Part shown: in pieces, positions 1 to 6,054 of the stretch
Numbering within the stretch: position 1 is the first letter of the stretch
Layout: each line of letters starts with the position of its first letter
Assembly (NCBI GenBank): GCA_009930445.1
Contig: RZYD01000094.1
Location: forward strand, 1-8,332
Direction of reading: 5' to 3'
DNA from: Bacteroidia bacterium
GTDB lineage: Bacteria; Bacteroidota; Bacteroidia; Bacteroidales; BM520
Length of the DNA: 8,332 nucleotides
The notes under the pieces: generated by a model
Database searches by the model: none
What the model saw: only the letters and a program-made list of their open reading frames with translations
Told to the model about the DNA's origin: nothing
Position numbers and translations under genes: made by a program

Positions 1-176
1 TGAACGTAATGTTCAAGATCGGCGACTTTTCCCTGTGTTTTATAGAGATTTATTGTGTCTTTCGTCAGCAGGGCTACACCTGCGCTGTCGTACCCCCGGT
101 ATTCGAGGCGACGTAATCCGTTAATCAAAACAGGATAAGCATCCCGGTAACCCACGTAAGCCACAATTCCACACAT
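1..176 (-). CDS. glmS: Glutamine--fructose-6-phosphate aminotransferase (isomerizing), N-terminal fragment
   Basis: This is the first 58 codons of GlmS, running off the left edge of the window. GlmS makes glucosamine-6-phosphate from fructose-6-phosphate and glutamine, the entry step to UDP-GlcNAc for peptidoglycan and lipopolysaccharide, in the cytoplasm. The reverse strand from 176 reads MCGIVAYVGYRDAYPVLI and then RRLEYRGYDSAG, the hallmark start of the class II (N-terminal nucleophile) glutamine amidotransferase domain. Cys2 becomes the catalytic nucleophile after Met1 is removed, which fixes the start codon. The rest of the glutaminase domain and both SIS isomerase domains lie outside the window. 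The start is 15 bases after the stop of the DUF4270 gene. The gap has only an A/T-rich leader, with no clear Shine-Dalgarno sequence or promoter, so co-transcription with the upstream gene is likely. No glmS-type ribozyme is visible upstream. Confidence 0.96.
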   Translation of the reverse strand, partial: MCGIVAYVGYRDAYPVLINGLRRLEYRGYDSAGVALLTKDTINLYKTQGKVADLEHYV

Positions 177-191
177 AATACTTATTTTTAG

Positions 192-1526
192 TTATTGAAT
201 TTTTGTATAGATTATTTGGGCTCTGAAACGGGGATTCTGGGTATCGCCAACCAAAGTGGGTTCCGTTCCATAGAGCACAGCCCGTTCCGGTACGGCAGAG
301 CCGCCTGAGACAATCAGCTCTAAACCACGATTGGTAATATCACCACCCAGCACATGCTGAACATAACGGGTAATACGAAATGTATAGGTACCTGATTCGG
401 CGTTATAATTTCCACCATAGAAAGCACTACCCTCCGAATAATCGGGAATCACCGATTGTGATCCGTCGTCGTTCACCATCATCAGTTCAAAATTCGCGGG
501 CAGTGAATAGGATGTATCCTGATTATACACCTGCATAATAAGTTTTGCCTCATTCACAGACGTTTCAAAATCTCCATTTAAAGCGAGCAGATCAGGGATA
601 CGGATTACTGATTTCACGCCGCCCATGGGCTGTACGAAAAGTTGTTCACGGCCACCTAAAGTATCCCCGTCAAGTTGTGCGGTAAGTTCGGGGGAGGCCA
701 AAGAGTAATCGTGCTCAAACTGGCTGTATCGGGGTGTATAGGTGCTGCTTCTCATTGAAAAGGTAGAGGTATCGGTAGTATTATGGTAATATAACACGGT
801 AATTGAACGCGTATTCAGGAGATCGACGTCGAAAATTGAACCTTCCCCCGGGGCGGTAATGGGTTCAAAGGCAAAATACAATCCGGCCATAAAGTCGGAA
901 AATACCACATTATCGACGAAATTGGCGGTATCGGCCTGCAAAATTCGATTGGCAAAATCCAGGTTCAGCGGAATGGCGAGGCGAGGGGTGCCGGGCATTG
1001 CGTCCGGATCCATCACACTGTCGTTGGGAGCCGGGGTAAACACAAAATCTCCGACCGGCTCGGGTTTAAAGGCGCACCGTCGGGTAGAGTAATATGTACT
1101 ATCGAATTCAATATCTTCATCCAGTTCATAAACAGTAACATGCAAGGGTGTGGCGGGATTTCCATATACGCCTCCGGTATAATGAAAATAGACGACCATA
1201 CTGTCGGCCACCGGATTTGTTCCAAAGTTGGGGTTATTGGAAGTCATCCACAATTCTGCGACCAGATTTGAGGTAGAAGGGCCAAACACCGGATCAGCAT
1301 AGGCTCCTAACATATTAAGGGTAGTTTCATCCGTTCGCAGGGAATCGACCCGTACAGCATGGGCGAAGACAGCTAACGTATCGGTAAAGCCGGTGGAAAG
1401 GAGCTCATCATCCATCAGGCCCAGGCCAATCTGGCCGGGATCTTTTTTACAGGACGACAGAAATCCGGAGACAAGAATAATTGACACTGCCAGTAAAAAC
1501 AGGCGTAAAAACTTCGTTTGGGTCAT
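192..1526 (-). CDS. DUF4270 family lipoprotein
   Basis: The product is a 444-residue predicted outer-membrane lipoprotein of the DUF4270 family, found in Bacteroidota; its biochemical role is unknown to me. Residues 1-25 form a lipoprotein signal peptide: a positive N-end (K5, R8), a hydrophobic core 9-23 and the lipobox LSSC with Cys26 as the lipidated residue. The following KKD leaves a charged segment near the lipid anchor, as in many exported Bacteroidota lipoproteins, but this is not proof of surface exposure. Family-like stretches include LGAYADPVFG (73-82), ADSMVVYFHY (about 107-116) and the C-terminal LYGTEPTLVGD followed by a PRFRAQIIYT strand. The composition suggests an all-beta protein without other membrane segments. 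Length is normal for the family. It lies between a GT5-domain protein (43 bases upstream) and glmS (15 bases downstream), an arrangement I recall from other Bacteroidota. The start is the only Met placed correctly before the signal peptide. Confidence 0.88.
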   Translation of the reverse strand: MTQTKFLRLFLLAVSIILVSGFLSSCKKDPGQIGLGLMDDELLSTGFTDTLAVFAHAVRVDSLRTDETTLNMLGAYADPVFGPSTSNLVAELWMTSNNPNFGTNPVADSMVVYFHYTGGVYGNPATPLHVTVYELDEDIEFDSTYYSTRRCAFKPEPVGDFVFTPAPNDSVMDPDAMPGTPRLAIPLNLDFANRILQADTANFVDNVVFSDFMAGLYFAFEPITAPGEGSIFDVDLLNTRSITVLYYHNTTDTSTFSMRSSTYTPRYSQFEHDYSLASPELTAQLDGDTLGGREQLFVQPMGGVKSVIRIPDLLALNGDFETSVNEAKLIMQVYNQDTSYSLPANFELMMVNDDGSQSVIPDYSEGSAFYGGNYNAESGTYTFRITRYVQHVLGGDITNRGLELIVSGGSAVPERAVLYGTEPTLVGDTQNPRFRAQIIYTKIQ

Positions 1527-1551
1527 TGTTGCGAATTAACGATTTACGATG

Positions 1552-1559
1552 CAAAGATA
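1552..1559 (-). promoter_or_regulatory. Bacteroidota -7 promoter element before the DUF4270 gene
   Basis: On the minus strand this reads TATCTTTG, an exact match to the Bacteroidota -7 consensus TAnnTTTG. It sits 25 bases before the DUF4270 start codon, inside the 43-base gap after the GT5-domain gene. No convincing -33 TTTG is present at the expected distance, which would fall inside the end of the upstream gene. It probably gives the DUF4270-glmS pair a promoter of its own in addition to read-through. Confidence 0.5.
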
Positions 1560-1569
1560 AAATTCCACA

Positions 1570-2382
1570 TTAATTTTTCTCAGAAAACTGATCATAAAAT
1601 GCAGAAATCGCATCTACAAACACTTCTTCGTTTTGGTGTTCCAGAATTGGTTTACCGGTAGCGGATAAAAATTCCTTTACTTCAGCATTGATTTTTTCAG
1701 CGCCAATTACCAACCCGTCGGAGAAATGAGCAGAAGCTTTCATGATATTAACGAAGCCGGGTTCTTTATAGTATATTAAATCAGATGGAGCGATAGTATC
1801 CAGAGCCAGTTTATGATAAAGTTCTGGGCTCAGGGTTTCCGGGAAATCGTCATCATAGTAGGAGGTGATAATTTTCGTATCGCGATACAACGGATTCTGG
1901 CCATAAGCTGTACGAAGATAGAGGGGTACGAGTGCAGCGATCCAGCCGTGGCAATGAACAACATCGGGCGGCCATCCGAGCTTTTTCACGGTTTCCAGTA
2001 CGCCGCGGGCAAAAAAGATCATCCGCTCGTCGTTATCGGCATAAAAACTTTTATCCTTAGCCCGTATGGTCGACTTACGGGAGAAGTATTCTTCATTATC
2101 AATAAAATAAACCTGCATTCTGGCGGATTGAATGGAAGCGACCTTAATAATCAACGGGTGGTCATTATCATTGATAATCAAATTCATACCCGATAAACGA
2201 ATGACCTCGTGCAACTGATTCCTGCGCTCATTGATATTCCCAAAACGAGGCATAAAAGTACGTATCTCTTTACCTCTCTCCTGTATACCCTGTGGTAGAT
2301 ATCGACCAATTTTCCCCAGAGGGGTTTCCGTTAAATAAGGTACAATTTCCTGAGAGATAAAAAGCACTTTCTTCTTACTCAT
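1570..2382 (-). CDS. Short GT5-domain 'glycogen/starch synthase' family protein, probably non-catalytic
   Basis: The 270-residue product resembles only the N-terminal (GT5, acceptor-side) domain of bacterial glycogen synthase; GlgA itself is about 480 residues with two Rossmann domains. Recognisable segments are KKKVLFISQEIVPY (3-16), RYLPQGIQERGKEIRTFMPRFG (27-48), VYFIDNEEYF (91-100), YADNDERMIFFARGVLE (114-130) and DVVHCHGWIAALVPLYLR (140-157). Key positions differ from active GlgA: the ADP-glucose-binding KTGGL motif is replaced around TPLGKIG (20-26), HCHDW is HCHGW (143-147), and the segment around TKIITSYYDDDF (169-180) lacks the catalytic-site His of the usual 'THN' motif. The whole C-terminal GT domain is absent, and the protein ends naturally at a stop. 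I recall this short form as common in Bacteroidota, so it is a conserved paralogous family and not a local truncation. Glycogen synthesis activity is doubtful; a regulatory or binding role is inference. I start at Met 2382 (MSKKKVLF) because a 13-residue upstream extension in the same frame would overlap the -7 promoter element. Confidence 0.85.
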   Translation of the reverse strand: MSKKKVLFISQEIVPYLTETPLGKIGRYLPQGIQERGKEIRTFMPRFGNINERRNQLHEVIRLSGMNLIINDNDHPLIIKVASIQSARMQVYFIDNEEYFSRKSTIRAKDKSFYADNDERMIFFARGVLETVKKLGWPPDVVHCHGWIAALVPLYLRTAYGQNPLYRDTKIITSYYDDDFPETLSPELYHKLALDTIAPSDLIYYKEPGFVNIMKASAHFSDGLVIGAEKINAEVKEFLSATGKPILEHQNEEVFVDAISAFYDQFSEKN

Positions 2383-2418
2383 AATTGAAAGACTTTGTAA
2401 ATAATTGAAAACGAACTG

Positions 2419-2453
2419 CAAAGATAATAAAAATTTTAAGATTATTTTGCAAA
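2419..2453 (-). promoter_or_regulatory. Bacteroidota-type promoter of the GT5-domain gene
   Basis: On the minus strand TATCTTTG (2419-2426) matches the -7 consensus TAnnTTTG exactly. A TTTG (2450-2453) lies 23 bases upstream of it, at the long end of the accepted spacing for the -33 element. Transcription would start around 2413, giving a leader of about 30 bases before the ATG at 2382. The element shares the 11-base string TGCAAAGATAA (plus-strand reading) with the box before the DUF4270 gene. Confidence 0.6.
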
Positions 2454-2695
2454 TCTGCTATATTGATTTTGTGCCATATACCCAATAAAAATCGACTTGA
2501 TCGCTTGTATTATCATTATAACCCATTATTAACCAATTCCATATACATAGAAAAAGTATTCAGCATGAGAAAAAAAATTCGTTCAACGGAACCCGTTTGC
2601 CCTTCAACTTGTCATAGCATACAGTAACGGATTCTTTTCCATTTTTAAATAAGGAAAAAAAGAAAGGAAAAAGAGGAATCTGAAACTAAAAACCA

Positions 2696-2703
2696 TAAAT
2701 TTG
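2696..2703 (+). promoter_or_regulatory. Bacteroidota -7 promoter element of the fusion oxidoreductase
   Basis: TAAATTTG matches TAnnTTTG exactly and lies 31 bases before the ATG at 2735. No TTTG or TTG stands at the -33 position. Instead a purine-only tract (2651-2678) occupies the region just upstream, so the promoter may depend on an activator or on upstream contacts. A short leader of roughly 25-30 bases is expected. Confidence 0.5.
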
Positions 2704-2734
2704 CGCGATTAAAAAATGGATAAACCGCATTACC

Positions 2735-5700
2735 ATGTATAAAATTGAAAAACATCCCATACTGGAAGTCAGAGAAGGTGAAAAAGTTACCTTTACATTT
2801 AACGGACAGGAAGTTACCGGGCAAAAAGGATTTACCATTGCTGCGGCGCTGCATCAGGCTGGTTTTCCCGTGCACAGCCATAGCTTGGCGAACAGAAACA
2901 GAAGTCTGGAATGCGGAATCGGGAAGTGTGGAGCTTGTGAGATGCTGGTCGACGGGCAGATCAAAAGGATTTGTATTACGAAGGTCGATGGGATAAAAGA
3001 GGTAAAAGAAGTGCCGCATGATTATACACCGGAGCGAGTTTTTACAGAGAAAAAAGAGCCTGTAAAAGTTTTCAAGACCACAGTGGCCATCATTGGAGCA
3101 GGGCCTGCCGGACTGGCGGCACGCGAAGAGTTGAACAAGCATCACATTGAAAATATTGTGGTAGATAACAACAGCGAAATCGGCGGGCAATTTAATATGC
3201 AGACTCACCAGTTTTTCTTTTTTGAGAAAGAGAAAAAATTCGGTGGAATGCGGGGTTTTGAAATTGCCAAAACACTGGCTGGTGCTAATAATGACGGCAT
3301 TTTTCTGGATTCTACGGTTTGGGATATTCTGGAAGGGAAACGACTGGCAATAAAAAACATCGCCACAGAAGAAATCTATTACATAGAAGCAGAGCATTTG
3401 ATAATTGCCACGGGTGCAGTACCTTTCATGCCCACATTTGAAAACGACGATCTTCCCGGAGTATATACGGCAGCGGTTGTGCAAAAGATGATGAACACAG
3501 AGTTCACCCTTTTGGGAAAAAACATCCTCACGGTTGGCGCCGGAAACATTGGTTACCTCACCAGCTATCAGCTGATGCAAGCCGGGGCGAAGGTAAAAGC
3601 GATCATTGAGGCGCAACCCCATGAAGGGGGATTTCCGGTGCAGGCCAACCGGGTGCGCCGGTTCGGAATACCGGTACTCACCGGGCAAATTCTGCTCAAG
3701 GCAATTCCCAACGCGGCAAACGATGGGATTACCGGTGCCGTGATTGCACAATCGAAAAACTTTAAAGCCATTCCCGGAACGGAAAAAATTATCTCCGGCA
3801 TCGATGTGATAAACATTTGTACCGGCCTTGTTCCCGACGACCAGCTGCTCATCAAGGGTAATGAAATTTTTGGCCGGCATTGCTACGGTGCCGGCGACGC
3901 CATCCGCATCGGCGAAGGAACCAGTGCGGTTCTCCGCGGCCGTCAGGCTGCATTCGACGTGCTTCAGGAAATGAACGAACGGTTCGACTATGATGCCTAT
4001 CTGGCCCTTTCAAAAGAATATATCGATTCGCAACAACACCCGGTAAAAATAATCGAAGAACCTTTACGTCCCGATAAAAATCGTATGGAGGCAAAGCCCT
4101 TTGTTCTGATCGATTGCCTGTATGGTTTTGCCTGCAACCCTTGTGAATTTGCCTGTCCCCATGGCGCTATCACTAAAACTTCAACCAGCACCGTCCCAAA
4201 AATTGACTTCGAAAAATGTATCGGCTGTATGGAATGCGTTTACCAGTGTCCCGGCCTTGCAATTTTTGGCTACAATATTAAAAAAGACTGGCTTTTCCTG
4301 CCCATTGAATATGAAGCAGAGGAAGGCAGTGCCGTTTTTCTGGTAGATAATCAAGGTAAAATTCTGGGGGAAGGAACCATCGAAAAAATTCTGAAAAAGA
4401 AGAATAAAACCAATATTGCCCGGGTAAAAGCTGCCGATGTTCACGGTGAAAACCTCATGGCCGTCAGAGGGTTTATTGTAAAAGAAAATTACCCCGGGAA
4501 AATCGAATTTCTTCCCAACGATGATACCATCACAACCAAAACATATATTTGCCATTGCGATGATGTTACGATGGGTGAAATTCTTGATGTGGTAGGCGAT
4601 AGAAAATTCATTTCTGTTGACGAAATTAAACACACGACCCGACTTGGAATGGGGGCTTGTAGAGGAAAACGTTGTATTCCCCGGTTAAAACAAACCATCC
4701 GAAGATATGGTATTTCCGTTGTTGGCGAAGCCACACCCCGTGGACCGCTCTCCAATCAGGTGGATCTGGGAGAGGTATACCCCACGAACAAGCCCGTAGA
4801 ATACATGGTAAATGTGAACCAGAATAAAGTCAGGAAAGTCAACACAGAAATACTTATTGCCGGTGGAGGAATTGGTGGCAGTGCCCTATTCCGTTATTTC
4901 GCAGAAAAAGGCTTAAATCCCGTCCTTGCCAATTATGGCCGTGGCGCCTCATGGCGTAATATTGCCGGCGGACGAACGGCATTTTCGCTGCCGGAGATTG
5001 CCGATATCGCTAAAAATAACCATGAAATATTTAAAAGCCTTCAACACGTAAAAAATATCGACTACCGGCTGATTAATTATGTTACGTTTGCACACGATCA
5101 GGCCACTTACCAGGCACTCGAAGAATCGAAGAGCTGGTCGGATGCCTATATGGTAGATGTCAAAGATTTTACAAAAGAAATCAGCCCCTATATCAATCCA
5201 AACCTCGATAAATACAGTGCAGCACTGATTACGCGCGACTGCTGGCAAGCTACACCAGGACGGGTCATTGATCTCATCCGCAGCATGGGCATTGACAACG
5301 GCGGTATTCTGCTGGAAGATTGTAAACTGATAGATGTGCATCAAGAAGAAGGAAAATACATTGCACTTCTCCGCGATCATGACAACACGTATGTAGAATA
5401 TACTGCAACACATTTTGTAAATGCTTTAGGTCCTGAAGCCGGAGAATTTGCCCGGAAACTGGGCGTTCTTACAGGGCTTTATCCGGTTAAGCATCAGGCA
5501 TTTATCACGCGAAGATTACCATGGTTAGGAACGAACAACACGCCGTTGCCTATGTTAATCGATCGCCGAAACTATAAAGGATTTTCAGCGGTTTACGGAC
5601 AACAACTGGCAGAAACAGGGCAGGTTATCGGATGCGCCAGTCCTGCCGTCGATCCCATTGAATCACGTTCTAACTTAAAAATCAATTCCCGCGAATTTCT

Positions 5701-5968
5701 TGAAATTGCCTCGGAAACTTTTGTCGACTGGTTGCCCATGCTTTCCGCTGTGGGATTCCAGGCCATCTGGGCCGGGTATTATGTGGAGCCACGAATGTTT
5801 ATCGATACAGAAAAAGGACTTTTTACAGGTTTGCGGGGACATGGTTTTATGCTGAGCCAGTATCTGGCCAAACTTTATGTGGATCAATACACCGGAACGC
5901 CCACTCCCGCCTATTTCGACCGGCTCAAAGCAGAAGGCGACGGATTGCTGGAGAGTGCCTTCAAATAG
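2735..5968 (+). CDS. Multidomain FAD/iron-sulfur oxidoreductase, HcnABC/proline-dehydrogenase-like fusion
   Basis: This 1077-residue protein is probably cytoplasmic or membrane-associated; it has no signal peptide or membrane segment. Domains in order: (1) about 10-100, a Fer2_4-type [2Fe-2S] domain with C60-x4-C65-x2-C68-x11-C80, like HcnA and the N-end of sarcosine oxidase alpha; (2) about 114-430, an FAD/NAD(P) oxidoreductase with Rossmann motifs GAGPAG (121-126) and VGAGNIG (267-273) and a C-terminal FAD motif YGAGDA (384-389); (3) 461-505, a two-cluster ferredoxin segment with C461/C467/C470/C474 and the canonical C495-x2-C498-x2-C501-x3-C505-P; (4) 606-647, a BFD-like [2Fe-2S] domain, C606-x-C608 with C642-x4-C647 (TRLGMGACRGKRC); (5) about 704-1077, a DAO-family FAD domain with GGGIGG (710-715) and GLRGHGF (1032-1038). 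These parts match subunits of hydrogen cyanide synthase, octopine/nopaline oxidase and archaeal proline dehydrogenase. Inference: the DAO domain oxidises an amino or imino acid and electrons pass through the clusters to the second flavin. The substrate is unknown, and cyanide production cannot be claimed. No frameshift is seen; the ATG start is well placed for domain 1. Confidence 0.88.
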   Translation: MYKIEKHPILEVREGEKVTFTFNGQEVTGQKGFTIAAALHQAGFPVHSHSLANRNRSLECGIGKCGACEMLVDGQIKRICITKVDGIKEVKEVPHDYTPERVFTEKKEPVKVFKTTVAIIGAGPAGLAAREELNKHHIENIVVDNNSEIGGQFNMQTHQFFFFEKEKKFGGMRGFEIAKTLAGANNDGIFLDSTVWDILEGKRLAIKNIATEEIYYIEAEHLIIATGAVPFMPTFENDDLPGVYTAAVVQKMMNTEFTLLGKNILTVGAGNIGYLTSYQLMQAGAKVKAIIEAQPHEGGFPVQANRVRRFGIPVLTGQILLKAIPNAANDGITGAVIAQSKNFKAIPGTEKIISGIDVINICTGLVPDDQLLIKGNEIFGRHCYGAGDAIRIGEGTSAVLRGRQAAFDVLQEMNERFDYDAYLALSKEYIDSQQHPVKIIEEPLRPDKNRMEAKPFVLIDCLYGFACNPCEFACPHGAITKTSTSTVPKIDFEKCIGCMECVYQCPGLAIFGYNIKKDWLFLPIEYEAEEGSAVFLVDNQGKILGEGTIEKILKKKNKTNIARVKAADVHGENLMAVRGFIVKENYPGKIEFLPNDDTITTKTYICHCDDVTMGEILDVVGDRKFISVDEIKHTTRLGMGACRGKRCIPRLKQTIRRYGISVVGEATPRGPLSNQVDLGEVYPTNKPVEYMVNVNQNKVRKVNTEILIAGGGIGGSALFRYFAEKGLNPVLANYGRGASWRNIAGGRTAFSLPEIADIAKNNHEIFKSLQHVKNIDYRLINYVTFAHDQATYQALEESKSWSDAYMVDVKDFTKEISPYINPNLDKYSAALITRDCWQATPGRVIDLIRSMGIDNGGILLEDCKLIDVHQEEGKYIALLRDHDNTYVEYTATHFVNALGPEAGEFARKLGVLTGLYPVKHQAFITRRLPWLGTNNTPLPMLIDRRNYKGFSAVYGQQLAETGQVIGCASPAVDPIESRSNLKINSREFLEIASETFVDWLPMLSAVGFQAIWAGYYVEPRMFIDTEKGLFTGLRGHGFMLSQYLAKLYVDQYTGTPTPAYFDRLKAEGDGLLESAFK

Positions 5969-5992
5969 AAAGAGAATTAATTCGGCTAAATA

Positions 5993-6024
5993 TTTGTTTT
6001 TCATAATCGTAGATTTTACCTTTG
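5993..6024 (+). promoter_or_regulatory. Promoter of the yceD-rpmF unit
   Basis: TTTG (5993-5996), a 20-base spacer and TACCTTTG (6017-6024) reproduce the Bacteroidota -33/-7 consensus exactly. It lies in the 86-base gap after the fusion oxidoreductase and predicts transcription starting near 6030, about 25 bases before the GTG chosen for the YceD gene. It is the best promoter in the window, fitting a ribosomal-protein unit. It also overlaps a TTG (6022-6024) that would otherwise be taken as a start codon. Confidence 0.75.
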
Positions 6025-6054
6025 CACCCCCTTTTTAATAAGAAAGTGTGTGAA

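Larger units (their letters stand above)
2383..2734. other. Divergent intergenic region
   Basis: This is a 352-base gap between the leftward GT5-domain gene and the rightward fusion oxidoreductase. It contains a probable promoter for each side (2419-2453 minus, 2696-2703 plus) and an uninterrupted purine run on the plus strand at 2651-2678. A small inverted repeat, TTTTCC (2635-2640) with GGAAAA (2653-2658), flanks a 12-base A/T loop. The central part, about 2454-2630, is A/T-rich and I see no gene, RNA or recognisable operator in it. Confidence 0.7.

Noticed and set aside
177..191. glmS riboswitch/ribozyme upstream of glmS
   Set aside because: The gap is only 15 bases and the sequence before it is coding; there is no room for the ribozyme, which is mainly a Gram-positive feature.
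1813..2196. 127-codon plus-strand frame opposite the GT5-domain gene
   Set aside because: The minus-strand frame has conserved GT5 segments throughout; this frame shows nothing recognisable.
2645..3880. Long (411-codon) open frame on the minus strand, opposite the start of the fusion oxidoreductase
   Set aside because: It is antisense to a clearly coding frame with intact cofactor motifs, its composition (many F, C, H) is that of a shadow frame, and it has no recognisable motif.
4949..5413. 154-codon minus-strand frame inside the DAO domain region
   Set aside because: Antisense shadow of the fusion gene; cysteine/isoleucine-rich and without family features.
2735..5968. Annotation as hydrogen cyanide synthase
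   Set aside because: The domain set matches, but the same set is used by proline, hydroxyproline and opine dehydrogenases, and the DAO domain is divergent. Cyanide formation is not supported by sequence alone.
2735..5968. Fusion as an assembly error joining three genes
   Set aside because: Linkers between domains are in frame with no remnants of start or stop signals, and the ferredoxin segment lies inside the HcnB-like portion, as expected of a real fusion.
5975..5984. GAATTAATTC palindrome after the oxidoreductase stop as terminator or operator
   Set aside because: Short, A/T-rich and without loop or T-run; chance is sufficient. I see no clear terminator for this gene.
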